A stretch of DNA of 64,000 nt from Mucilaginibacter sp. cycad4 (GTDB lineage: Bacteria > Bacteroidota > Bacteroidia > Sphingobacteriales > Sphingobacteriaceae), in the NCBI RefSeq assembly GCF_034263275.1, contig NZ_CP139559.1, positions 6,200,001 through 6,264,000 on the forward strand, written 5' to 3'. The translations under genes and the position numbers were made by a program. Positions 1 to 7,900 of the stretch are shown here, one piece after another; within the stretch, counting starts at the first letter, position 1; each line of letters begins with the position of its first letter. The notes below the pieces were generated by a model. That model worked only from the letters and a program-made list of their open reading frames with translations, did not search any database and was not told the origin of the DNA.

Positions 1-414
1 ATGGCCTGGGAAGTGAAACTGCTCACTTTGGATATTGTCTTTATTGATAGGAGCGGTAACCAATGCGTCGATATAACCTTCTTTCAGATCATAAACGGCA
101 CGCTCCAATGATTTGAAGGCATACTTGCCACCCGCTTCAGTAACCTGTCCTATATCGATCTTTACATCCTCTTCCCAGCAGTTGATCATGTTAGGTTTGC
201 GGAAATGGGTTTGCGAAGGATCATTGATCACCAAAAAATTAAGCTCATTAACCTGGGTTGCACGGCGGTGGAACGAAGCCACCTTAGTATGCCCGTAAAC
301 AATAGGCGTACAATAATCATAAATCTTGCTATCGGCCAAAGTTTTAATAATTATTTCCAAACCGATGCCGTTTACATCGCCAATGCTGATCCCAATTTTT
401 AATTTATCGCTCAT
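1..414 (-). CDS. pdxA: 4-hydroxythreonine-4-phosphate dehydrogenase PdxA (5' part only)
   Basis: The reverse strand reads from ATG at 414 without a stop to the window edge, giving the first 138 residues. It starts MSDKLKIGISIGDVNGIG, the typical PdxA opening, and ends in a TAPINK segment followed by FPGH, the family's conserved substrate and metal region. PdxA oxidises 4-phosphooxy-L-threonine in the DXP-dependent route to pyridoxal phosphate in the cytoplasm. It faces rsmA divergently; the two genes are neighbours in many bacteria, often in one operon. The C-terminal part lies outside the window. The family call is secure. Confidence 0.93.
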   Translation of the reverse strand, partial: MSDKLKIGISIGDVNGIGLEIIIKTLADSKIYDYCTPIVYGHTKVASFHRRATQVNELNFLVINDPSQTHFRKPNMINCWEEDVKIDIGQVTEAGGKYAFKSLERAVYDLKEGYIDALVTAPINKDNIQSEQFHFPGH

Positions 415-420
415 TTTTTT

Positions 421-627
421 ATGTGGATTTCACCGATTAAATTATGATTTCACCGATTTTTAAGCAGTGATTTCAGTGTATTTAACAGTGATGATTATTA
501 ATGGTTTATAAAAGCTTAACCAACCTTTTGCCTTTTACCATTCGCCTTTAACCTTTAATGGTTTATAAAAGCTTAGTGCTTAAGGCAAACCTTTTACCCT
601 TAACCTTTCGCCTTTAACCTATCTTTG
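421..627. repeat. pdxA-rsmA intergenic region with short tandem-like repeats and a -7 box
   Basis: This gap is built of short repeats. A motif GATTTCACCGATT recurs at 427-480 in degenerate form. The 20-mer TAATGGTTTATAAAAGCTTA occurs twice, at 499-518 and 556-575. Between and after the copies run pyrimidine stretches of the type CCTTTTGCC / CGCCTTTAACC, the complement of the GAAAGG repeats at 13.69 and 22.45 kb. TATCTTTG at 620-627 matches the Bacteroidota -7 consensus and could drive rsmA, but no clear -33 TTTG is seen. No gene is supported here. Confidence 0.6.
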
Positions 628-710
628 CACCTGCAAATAAAAGATTTTAAGCTTATAGTTCCTGATAAAAGCACAAATATGATTTAATTTGCTCAAATAT
701 TTGATTAATA

Positions 711-1490
711 ATGACATTGGTAAGGGCAAAAAAACATTTAGGGCAACATTTTCTTACTGATAAAAACATAGCAGCAAAGATAGTTGACAGCCTGAAACCC
801 GAAGGGCGTTTCGGTCATGTGCTTGAGGTAGGGCCGGGCATGGGTGTACTGTCTGACTTCCTGCTGCAAAAAACCGAATACGAAACATCACTTATTGATA
901 TCGATACTGAATCGTACGATTTTCTGAAAAAGAAATACCCGCAATTAGGTACCCGCCTTATCAATGCCGATTTTTTGGAGCTTGATTTTAAAAGTATTTT
1001 CCCCGAAAGCTTTGCCATTATCGGTAATTTTCCTTACAATATCTCATCGCAGATCCTGTTTAAAGTGCTTGATAACCGACAGCAGGTGGTTGAGGTAGTG
1101 GGCATGTTCCAGAAGGAAGTAGCCGAACGCTGTGCCGCCAAACCAGGCAGCAAGGAGTATGGTATACTCAGCGTGTTTTTACAGGCCTATTATAAAGTGG
1201 AGTATTTATTTACGGTGAAGGCCGGTGTGTTTAATCCGCCGCCAAAGGTGCTTTCGGCAGTGATCAGGCTTACTCGTAACGATAAGCAAACACTTGATTG
1301 CGACGAGAAACTGTTTTGGCAGATAGTAAAAGCCGGTTTTAATCAGCGCCGCAAAACCCTGCGTAATGCCATATCATCGCTCATTAACAAAGAAAAATTG
1401 ACTGATGAGCCTGTTCTCGATCTGCGTGCGGAAAGATTGAGCGTGGAGGATTTTGTAAAACTTACTAACGCAGTTTCGGCAAGCAGGTAG
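711..1490 (+). CDS. rsmA: 16S rRNA (A1518/A1519) dimethyladenosine transferase
   Basis: The product (259 residues) is RsmA/KsgA, which dimethylates two adjacent adenosines in helix 45 of 16S rRNA late in 30S assembly using S-adenosylmethionine. The start MTLVRAKKHLGQHFL is the family signature. The SAM-binding loop LEVGPGMG is at residues 38-45 and the catalytic NFPYN motif at 106-110 (the N-[LIF]-P-[YF] motif of N6-adenine methylases). The C-terminal helical RNA-contact domain contains FNQRRKTLRNA. Length is normal. The ATG at 711 puts the conserved opening at residue 1. It is divergent from pdxA, and no terminator is obvious after it. Confidence 0.97.
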   Translation: MTLVRAKKHLGQHFLTDKNIAAKIVDSLKPEGRFGHVLEVGPGMGVLSDFLLQKTEYETSLIDIDTESYDFLKKKYPQLGTRLINADFLELDFKSIFPESFAIIGNFPYNISSQILFKVLDNRQQVVEVVGMFQKEVAERCAAKPGSKEYGILSVFLQAYYKVEYLFTVKAGVFNPPPKVLSAVIRLTRNDKQTLDCDEKLFWQIVKAGFNQRRKTLRNAISSLINKEKLTDEPVLDLRAERLSVEDFVKLTNAVSASR

Positions 1491-1596
1491 GTAATTAACG
1501 TTAGCCCCTTTAAATTTCCCGCAGAAAGGAAGACTCACAATGACACCTCTATGTTTTTTACCTGCCGCTAAAGCCTGCAACTGCTGCTAACTAAAA

Positions 1597-2448
1597 TCAA
1601 TGCTTATTCCCAAACCCAAACTCCCTGTATGAATTTGGCACATCATCGGTATTGCTGAAGGCAAAGGTGAAAGTAGTGCTCCAGTTTTCATAATCGGCCT
1701 TTTTATCCTGCGATGGTTCAACATGGGTTGAGCTGATCATATATACCCCCTCGCGGCTCAGTTTAAAAAACACCAAACCGTTGCTGTCGCTCAATAATTT
1801 TTGCGGAACGATAGTGCCGTTCAAAGTACGCACATACTGGATCACCACGGCATCCTTTATAGGTTTACCTTTAAAAAGCACCTGGGCGGTAACATCGTCA
1901 CCGTAGCTTGATTTATATGGGTTTTGCTGTATCACAATCTCATATTCCTCGCCCAGCGGTTTATCAAAGTCCTTGCCGTTAGCTTTATCAACAGAAATAA
2001 GCGTTTTGCTTGACTGGTGATACTTTTCAACAAAGTATTGCTGGCTGCTGGCCCGGGCTTCTTCGGCCATTTTATCAAGTCCTTCGCTTTCAAGCGCCCT
2101 GATAAATTTATTCCTTTCCGATTCTGTTTCATCTTCCCTTACCAGTTCAAAAAGCGCAAGCCCGGAGTTTTGCAGCTCATAAGTAAGCAGGCTGCTATCG
2201 GCAGCGTTACCGACTTTTGAAAGATCTGTTTTTTTGGAGCCCTCGTAAACCATAAATTTAGTTGCCTTTGCAGCGGCATACTTAAATTCATTTTCGGGTT
2301 TAAACTCGTTGCCACTCAATAAGTGCAGGTTAAGCTTATCGCCTTTGTGAACGTAAAAATTATGTGGCAATAAGAAAAAATCCTGCGAGCTGGCCGCAAA
2401 GCCGATCATGAGCAGTAGTATAATGATGAAAATGGAGGTGCGCTTCAT
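1597..2448 (-). CDS. DUF4198-like secreted protein
   Basis: The 283-residue product begins with a signal peptide (hydrophobic residues about 6-20, likely cleavage after ASS). The mature part opens QDFFLLPHNFYVHKGDKL, the pattern of DUF4198 proteins, periplasmic or secreted beta-sandwich proteins distantly related to the NikM/CbiM-associated metal-binding family. Residues about 195-240 (DDVTAQVLFKGKPIKDAVV) resemble a carboxypeptidase-regulatory or Ig-like fold. The role is unknown; a link to metal uptake would be inference. It is transcribed divergently from the E1 gene; a -7 box TATGTTTG on the minus strand (2468-2475) ends 19 nt before the ATG. Confidence 0.7.
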   Translation of the reverse strand: MKRTSIFIIILLLMIGFAASSQDFFLLPHNFYVHKGDKLNLHLLSGNEFKPENEFKYAAAKATKFMVYEGSKKTDLSKVGNAADSSLLTYELQNSGLALFELVREDETESERNKFIRALESEGLDKMAEEARASSQQYFVEKYHQSSKTLISVDKANGKDFDKPLGEEYEIVIQQNPYKSSYGDDVTAQVLFKGKPIKDAVVIQYVRTLNGTIVPQKLLSDSNGLVFFKLSREGVYMISSTHVEPSQDKKADYENWSTTFTFAFSNTDDVPNSYREFGFGNKH

Positions 2449-2467
2449 AGTTTTTGGATAGTATCAC

Positions 2468-2503
2468 CAAACATACAAAGTTTTAAAAACTTCAGTAGTT
2501 TTA
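2468..2503. promoter_or_regulatory. Divergent promoter pair between the DUF4198 gene and the E1 gene
   Basis: The 59-nt gap carries TATGTTTG on the minus strand (2468-2475), a full match to the TAnnTTTG -7 consensus, and TAGTTTTA on the plus strand (2496-2503), one mismatch. The plus-strand box ends only 4 nt before the E1 ATG at 2508, which implies a leaderless or nearly leaderless mRNA. Boxes are seen directly; transcription starts are inferred. Confidence 0.45.
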
Positions 2504-2507
2504 CGTT

Positions 2508-4487
2508 ATGATTTTTGACAGGAAAAACCTCGATAATGATACTTTGCTGGCATTTTATAAGAAAATGCTGTTTCCGCGCATGGTTGAAGAGAAGATGCTG
2601 ATCCTGCTGAGGCAGGGCCGCATTGGCAAATGGTTTTCGGGTATTGGCCAGGAAGCCATAGCTGTTGGCAGCGCCCTGGCCATGAATACCGACGAATATA
2701 TTTTGCCCATGCACCGTAACCTTGGTGTTTTTACATCAAGAAATATCCCCCTCTCGCGCTTGATGGCGCAATGGCAGGGCAAACCTTCGGGTTTTACCAA
2801 GGGGCGCGACCGCTCTTTCCACTTCGGCACCCAGGAGTATAAGATCATCGGTATGATATCGCACCTTGGCCCGCAGCTTGCCCTGGCCGATGGTATTGCC
2901 TTAGCGGATGTATTATCGGGTAAAAAAAAATCAACACTTGTTTTTACCGGCGAGGGTGCTACCAGTGAAGGGGATTTTCACGAAGCACTTAATATTGCCT
3001 CTGTTTGGAAACTGCCGGTAATATTTCTGATCGAAAATAATGGCTATGCCCTATCTACCCCAACCAGCGAACAATATAATTGCCGTGAGCTGGTTGATAA
3101 AGCCATTGGCTACGGTATTGAGGGCCGCCGCATTGACGGCAATAACCTGCTTGAAGTTTATAACACGATAACCTCACTTAATAAAGCCATTCGTGAAAAT
3201 CCGCGCCCTGTTTTGCTGGAATGCATGACCTTCAGGATGCGCGGCCATGAAGAAGCATCAGGCACCAAATATGTTCCCACTAATTTATTTGAGTGGTGGG
3301 CAGGAAAAGACCCGGTTACAAACTTTGAAAAGTACCTGCTTGCCGAAGGGGTTTTGTTTAAAGACATGATCCCTGTTATTCGTAAGGAGTTTGCCGCCCT
3401 CATTGAAACCGAAATTGAAAGGGCTTATGCCGAAACAGATATTGTACCGGATGTGGCAACCGAACTGCAGGATATGTACAAGCCTTATAGCTTTCCTGCC
3501 GTGCAGCCAAAACCATTGCCGGTCACCGGTAAGCGTTATATAGACGCCATTAGCGACGGGCTTAAACAAGCCATGCGCAAACACCCAAACCTGGTGATCA
3601 TGGGGCAGGATATTGCCGAATATGGCGGCGCTTTTAAAATTACCCAGGGCTTTGTTGATGAGTTTGGCAAAGCCCGCGTACGCAATACGCCAATTTGCGA
3701 ATCGGCAATTGTTGGTGCAGGCATGGGGCTTGCGCTTAATGGTTATAAAGCCGTAGTTGAAATGCAGTTTGCAGATTTTGTTACCTGCGGCTTTAACCAG
3801 GTCATTAACAACCTTGCCAAAACACATTATCGTTGGGGGCAGGGCGTTGATGTGGTAATACGGATGCCCGCAGGCGCAGGTACCGGCGCAGGCCCCTTCC
3901 ATTCGCAAAGCAACGAAGCCTGGTTTACCAAAACACCCGGTTTAAAAGTTGTTTACCCGGCCTTCCCGGCAGATGCTAAAGGCCTTCTGCTTGCCGCCAT
4001 TGACGACCCTAACCCGGTAATTTATTTTGAACACAAATACCTGTACCGCAGCATCACCGCTGATGTGCCCGATAATGAAGTAATGATCGAAATTGGCAAA
4101 GCTAATGTGATTAAGCAAGGCGAGAAGGCCAGCATAATCACATTTGGCCTTGGGGTACACTGGGCATTGGAATATGCAGACAAACACCCTGATCAATCCA
4201 TAGAGATCATCGATCTGCGCAGTCTGCAACCCTGGGACCAGGAAGCGGTGGAAACCAGTGTTAAAAAAACAGGCCGGGTGCTGATATTACATGAGGACAC
4301 ACTAACCAACGGTTTCGGAGCCGAAATTGCCGCTCACATCGCAGAGCATTGTTTTAAATACCTCGATGCTCCTGTAATGCGCTGCGGCAGCCTGGATACA
4401 GCTATCCCCATGAACAAAGCTTTGGAAGACCAATTTTTGGCCAAGGCAAGATTGGAAGAAAGCATGGGGAAGTTGTTGGCTTATTAA
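2508..4487 (+). CDS. 2-oxoacid dehydrogenase E1, fused alpha and beta subunits
   Basis: The 659-residue protein joins the two E1 subunits of a branched-chain-type 2-oxoacid dehydrogenase in one chain, the usual arrangement in Bacteroidota. The alpha half (about 1-330) carries the thiamine-diphosphate motif GEGATSEGDFHEALN starting at G148 and ending ENN at 176-178. The beta half (from about 342, KRYIDAISDGL) contains the GQDIAEYGGAF and ESAIVGAGMG segments. It would decarboxylate 2-oxoisovalerate or similar acids and pass the acyl group to a lipoyl E2 encoded elsewhere. Substrate cannot be read from the sequence; the separate pdhA at 33.15 kb argues this is not the pyruvate enzyme. A REP-like element follows the stop. 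Confidence 0.92.
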   Translation: MIFDRKNLDNDTLLAFYKKMLFPRMVEEKMLILLRQGRIGKWFSGIGQEAIAVGSALAMNTDEYILPMHRNLGVFTSRNIPLSRLMAQWQGKPSGFTKGRDRSFHFGTQEYKIIGMISHLGPQLALADGIALADVLSGKKKSTLVFTGEGATSEGDFHEALNIASVWKLPVIFLIENNGYALSTPTSEQYNCRELVDKAIGYGIEGRRIDGNNLLEVYNTITSLNKAIRENPRPVLLECMTFRMRGHEEASGTKYVPTNLFEWWAGKDPVTNFEKYLLAEGVLFKDMIPVIRKEFAALIETEIERAYAETDIVPDVATELQDMYKPYSFPAVQPKPLPVTGKRYIDAISDGLKQAMRKHPNLVIMGQDIAEYGGAFKITQGFVDEFGKARVRNTPICESAIVGAGMGLALNGYKAVVEMQFADFVTCGFNQVINNLAKTHYRWGQGVDVVIRMPAGAGTGAGPFHSQSNEAWFTKTPGLKVVYPAFPADAKGLLLAAIDDPNPVIYFEHKYLYRSITADVPDNEVMIEIGKANVIKQGEKASIITFGLGVHWALEYADKHPDQSIEIIDLRSLQPWDQEAVETSVKKTGRVLILHEDTLTNGFGAEIAAHIAEHCFKYLDAPVMRCGSLDTAIPMNKALEDQFLAKARLEESMGKLLAY

Positions 4488-4513
4488 GCATAACTTCCCG
4501 CTTGCACACAGTT

Positions 4514-4662
4514 ACTGGTCGAAGTTTAGCGATAGCGTAACTTCGTCCTAAAATAATGGAAGCATTCTGCTTCCGCGTACCATACAATCGCCGCTGTCTG
4601 TTTAAGCTGAAAGCTTAAACCATTTTGGGTCGGAGTTAGGCTAACGCTAAACTTCAACCAGT
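4514..4662. repeat. Cloverleaf-like REP element (149 nt)
   Basis: An imperfect outer inverted repeat (4514-4548 with 4627-4662; both start ACTGGT[CT]GAAGTTTAGCG when read inward) encloses two perfect triloop hairpins: GGAAGCA-TTC-TGCTTCC at 4558-4574 and GTTTAAGCT-GAA-AGCTTAAAC at 4600-4620. The same plan, with the same GCT-GAA-AGC hairpin core, recurs at 36013-36122. It lies between convergent genes, where it could also act as a terminator. Confidence 0.8.
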
Positions 4663-4697
4663 GGGGTAGCTATTTAAATCAACTTCTGTTAGCACAT

Positions 4698-5414
4698 CTA
4701 CGCTGCGCTCGATATATACTTCACCAAACTCCTTTTAGCCACGGGCAGCAATGTTTGTTCAAGCGGGAAAGTAATATCGCTGTGCACATAGTAAACAGCG
4801 GGGTTGGGCATAAATTTATTACGATTAATGAGATGCAGTTTTATACTTTCGGGGGTATTGGTGATGCTTTGTTCGTAGGCATCAACAAAAGCTACGTTAA
4901 TGCCGCGGTATTTATCATCCTTGCCTTCAAAAATAGTGATCTGGTATTCGTAGATCCGGTTGGTTCGTTCCTTGCCGTTCTGTAACGAAAAATAACCGTG
5001 ATAAGGCATTAAAGGGATAATGCCCACCGGATCGATATTCACATGACTTTCTACAAAATCATAAATGTCCCTGCCGGTTTTTATAGCTGGGTCCATTTTG
5101 CCTAAGGCGTAAGTAATGATCTGCTCTATCTCCTGCATACTTTGATCATCCATAATGATCTTTTGATAGGTGAGCTTTACGGCTTCGATATCAGCCTGTG
5201 TTAAGCGTTGCGGAAAGGCTTGCTGCAGCAGCGATTTATTCTTTTTAAAATCGATGAGGTTATTGTAATGAAATATCAGGTCGGCCAGGTTGGGGTATAG
5301 CCGGCTGTTATCAAAATGGCTGTTAATTTCCTGCAGGTAACTTAGCAGGATATATTTTTTGTATTCAAAGTCGATATGACCTTCAATAAACCAGTTTGCG
5401 CCTAATTGCCTCAT
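4698..5414 (-). CDS. Conserved hypothetical protein (238 aa)
   Basis: No signal peptide or membrane segment is visible and no family is recognised. The sequence is rich in Tyr, Ile and Phe, with a mostly helical N-terminal half (FEYKKYILLSYLQEINSHF) and a C-terminal half of alternating polar and hydrophobic residues that suggests strands (YEYQITIFEGKDDKYRGINV). It looks like a cytoplasmic protein of the type often annotated only as hypothetical in Sphingobacteriaceae. It is divergent from the RsmI-like gene across 54 nt. The coding assignment is supported by length, gene spacing and codon usage like its neighbours. The start ATG at 5414 is the only good one. Confidence 0.75.
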   Translation of the reverse strand: MRQLGANWFIEGHIDFEYKKYILLSYLQEINSHFDNSRLYPNLADLIFHYNNLIDFKKNKSLLQQAFPQRLTQADIEAVKLTYQKIIMDDQSMQEIEQIITYALGKMDPAIKTGRDIYDFVESHVNIDPVGIIPLMPYHGYFSLQNGKERTNRIYEYQITIFEGKDDKYRGINVAFVDAYEQSITNTPESIKLHLINRNKFMPNPAVYYVHSDITFPLEQTLLPVAKRSLVKYISSAA

Positions 5415-5468
5415 TTTTCCGCCTCCTTTTGATAGCTTAAATTAAACAAAAAACACCAACTTTGCAAT

Positions 5469-6185
5469 ATGCCCTATGGAACCCTTTATTTAATTCCCGT
5501 ACCGCTGGCCGATGACGCGGCCGCAAAATCATTTACGCCCTACCTTGTTGATACCATAAACAGTATCAAAGAGTACATTGTGGAAAATGAAAAAACTGCC
5601 CGCCGCTTTTTAAAAGAGGCCGGATTGAAAACCCCGCAAAGCGAGCTGGTGATCCACGATTATGGCAAACATAACCGCGATATGGGCAAGGCCGATTTTT
5701 TTAAAGGCCTGCAAGCGGGTAATGATGTTGGCTTGATGAGTGAGGCCGGCTGCCCCGGTGTGGCCGATCCTGGTGCCGAGATTGTAGACAAAGCCCACAG
5801 GATGGGTATCAAAGTGGTGCCATTGGTTGGGCCAAGCTCTATTTTGCTGGCACTGATGGCCTCAGGCTTTAGCGGCCAAAGCTTTGCCTTTCATGGCTAC
5901 CTGCCAATTGATAAAGTGCTCCGTGCCAAAAAAATCAAAGAGCTGGAAAACACAGCGGTTAAGCTTGATCAAACCCAGCTATTTATCGAAACCCCTTTTC
6001 GCAATAACCCCATGCTGGAGGAGATCCTGAAAACAGGCAATCCCAAAACCAAGCTTTGTATAGCTTGTGATTTAACCGCCGCTACAGAACTTGTGCAAAC
6101 TAAAACCATTGCCGAATGGCAAAAGAAAGTACCTGATCTGCATAAACGTCCAACCATCTTTTTACTCTATCACGGCAATAAATGA
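5469..6185 (+). CDS. RsmI-like tetrapyrrole-methylase-fold SAM methyltransferase
   Basis: The 238-residue protein has the tetrapyrrole methylase fold of RsmI, the 16S rRNA C1402 2'-O-methyltransferase. It shows the N-terminal strand GTLYLIPVPL and the SAM-site loop SEAGCPGVADPG at 91-102 (SDAGTPGISDPG in canonical RsmI), then the GPSSILLALMASG segment. The N-terminus lacks the exact P-T-P-I-G-N sequence of canonical RsmI, so this is probably the divergent paralogue common in Bacteroidota; its substrate is uncertain. The gene overlaps the next by 4 nt (ATGA), implying translational coupling. A box CAACTTTG, one mismatch to the -7 consensus, ends 4 nt before the ATG. Confidence 0.85.
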   Translation: MPYGTLYLIPVPLADDAAAKSFTPYLVDTINSIKEYIVENEKTARRFLKEAGLKTPQSELVIHDYGKHNRDMGKADFFKGLQAGNDVGLMSEAGCPGVADPGAEIVDKAHRMGIKVVPLVGPSSILLALMASGFSGQSFAFHGYLPIDKVLRAKKIKELENTAVKLDQTQLFIETPFRNNPMLEEILKTGNPKTKLCIACDLTAATELVQTKTIAEWQKKVPDLHKRPTIFLLYHGNK

Positions 6186-7783
6186 CCATAAGCCAGCAGC
6201 ATACCCCGGTTGTAATAGTAGGCGCCGGTCCATCGGGTTTGATGATGGCCGCCCAGCTTTTACGCTACGGTGTGCAGCCGGTAATTATTGATAGCAGGCA
6301 GGGGCCAACAACACATTCAAAGGCGCTGGCAGTGCAGTCGCGGTCTATGGAGATTTACCGCCAAATGGGTGTTATTGATAAAGTGCTCAATGATGGTAAA
6401 CGCGGAGGCGGTGTACAGTTTAACCAGGAAGGTGAAGCAATTGCCAGCCTGTCGCTCGAAAACGCAGGCGAAACACAAACAGCTTTTCCCTTTATCCAAA
6501 TGTACCCTCAAAGCAAAAATGAGCGGTTATTATTGGATTTTATCACCCTTAATTGCTGCCCCGTATATTGGAACACTTCGCTGCTGTCGTTAAACCAGGA
6601 TGCTGATAAGGTAACACTGAAGCTGCAAAGCGGTGAGGATAAACAAACCATTACCTGCGACTGGCTGGTTGCGGCAGATGGTGCCCATAGCACTGTGCGC
6701 AAGCAACTGAATATTCCTTTTAACGGAGATACCTACCAGCATCAATTTTATTTGGCCGATATAAAAATAGAGGCTGATTTTGGCGATAAGGTTAAACTGT
6801 TCCTCTCAAAAAAAGGTTTCGCAGGCTTTTTTCCTATGCCTGATGAACGGAGCTATCGTGTGGTAGGTAACCTGCCCGATGAATTTGATAAAAAAGACGA
6901 GCTCCAAATTGAAGAAGTGTTACCGCATTTACGGGATGTAACTCAACAACAAATTATCGTTGAACAAACCAACTGGTTCACTACCTATCGCCTGCATCAC
7001 CGCATGGCCGATAAATTCAGGGCGCAGCGTTGTTTTTTGATTGGCGATGCTGCGCATATCCACTCGCCGGTTGGCGGGCAGGGTATGAATACCGGCTTGC
7101 AGGATGCTTATAACCTGGCCTGGAAACTGGCAGGTGTGGTTAACAGCCAGCTTAAGGTATCGGTTTTAGATAGCTACGCCCAGGAAAGGATGCCTGTAGC
7201 CAAAGAATTGCTCAATACCACCGACCGGATCTTTAAAATGATCCTGTCGCGTAACTGGTTCATTAACTTACTGAAGAAATATTTGCTGCCTGTTATTTTA
7301 AAATGGGTGTGGAGTAAACCCAACCTTCGCGAAGCCTTTTTTAAACGGGTATCACAAACCGGCATATCCTATCGTGATAGCACGATAAACCTTAACTTAA
7401 GCCATGCCAGCCAGATCAAAGCAGGCGACAGGCTGCCTTACCTCAAAGTGTTCGACGAAAAACGGGAGGTGCAAACCGACCTGCATGAATGGTGCAGCAA
7501 ACCAGGCTTCACGCTCATCTGTTTAGGCAAGCTCAAAGAGCTCGACCTGTTTACCATCGCCAAATGGATCACCCAAAACTATGGGGCCAATCTCAACTTT
7601 TTTTACCTGCCGCCATCGGCAAAAAATCAACCCATTTTCGATACTTTCGACATCAAAGAAAACCAAAAGAAAGCCCTCATCATCCGCCCGGATATGCACA
7701 TCGGCTTTTTAAATGATGTAGTGGATATTGATATGATGGATAATTATTTATTGAATGTAGTGGGAGTAGTTAATGGTTCATAG
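6182..7783 (+). CDS. FAD-dependent aromatic-ring monooxygenase (PheA/TfdB type)
   Basis: The 533-residue flavoprotein hydroxylase has the dinucleotide-binding GAGPSG at residues 14-19, a DG motif in the middle (VAADGAHSTVRKQL) and the FAD ribityl motif GDAAHIHSP from residue 288 followed by GGQGMN. The C-terminal part (about 400-530) has the thioredoxin-like fold seen in phenol-hydroxylase-type members. Such enzymes use NAD(P)H and O2 to hydroxylate phenolic or polyketide-like substrates; the substrate is not predictable. Its start overlaps the methylase stop by 4 nt, so the pair is translationally coupled, an odd partnership whose meaning is unclear. Confidence 0.88.
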   Translation: MTISQQHTPVVIVGAGPSGLMMAAQLLRYGVQPVIIDSRQGPTTHSKALAVQSRSMEIYRQMGVIDKVLNDGKRGGGVQFNQEGEAIASLSLENAGETQTAFPFIQMYPQSKNERLLLDFITLNCCPVYWNTSLLSLNQDADKVTLKLQSGEDKQTITCDWLVAADGAHSTVRKQLNIPFNGDTYQHQFYLADIKIEADFGDKVKLFLSKKGFAGFFPMPDERSYRVVGNLPDEFDKKDELQIEEVLPHLRDVTQQQIIVEQTNWFTTYRLHHRMADKFRAQRCFLIGDAAHIHSPVGGQGMNTGLQDAYNLAWKLAGVVNSQLKVSVLDSYAQERMPVAKELLNTTDRIFKMILSRNWFINLLKKYLLPVILKWVWSKPNLREAFFKRVSQTGISYRDSTINLNLSHASQIKAGDRLPYLKVFDEKREVQTDLHEWCSKPGFTLICLGKLKELDLFTIAKWITQNYGANLNFFYLPPSAKNQPIFDTFDIKENQKKALIIRPDMHIGFLNDVVDIDMMDNYLLNVVGVVNGS

Positions 7784-7865
7784 ATCATGGTGATGGCCGC
7801 CTTTGTTCGCTTTGCAATTCTGCTGTTTACTATCAAGCTAAAAGCCACCCGCTCTGCGATTCTGC

Positions 7866-7893
7866 CATGAACTATCATCCATGAACCATGAAC
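7866..7893. repeat. Degenerate CATGAAC heptamer array
   Basis: Four consecutive 7-nt units: CATGAAC, TATCATC, CATGAAC, CATGAAC, in exact phase (7866, 7873, 7880, 7887). It lies between the convergent monooxygenase and Ig-repeat genes and belongs to the heptamer-type intergenic repeats seen elsewhere in the window. Confidence 0.65.
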
Positions 7894-7900
7894 CCAAAAA

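Noticed and set aside
205..402. Open frame on the plus strand at the window start
   Set aside because: It lies antisense to the well-supported pdxA frame and has no recognisable features.
3285..3908. 207-codon minus-strand frame
   Set aside because: Shadow frame of the E1 fusion gene, whose motifs are clear on the plus strand.
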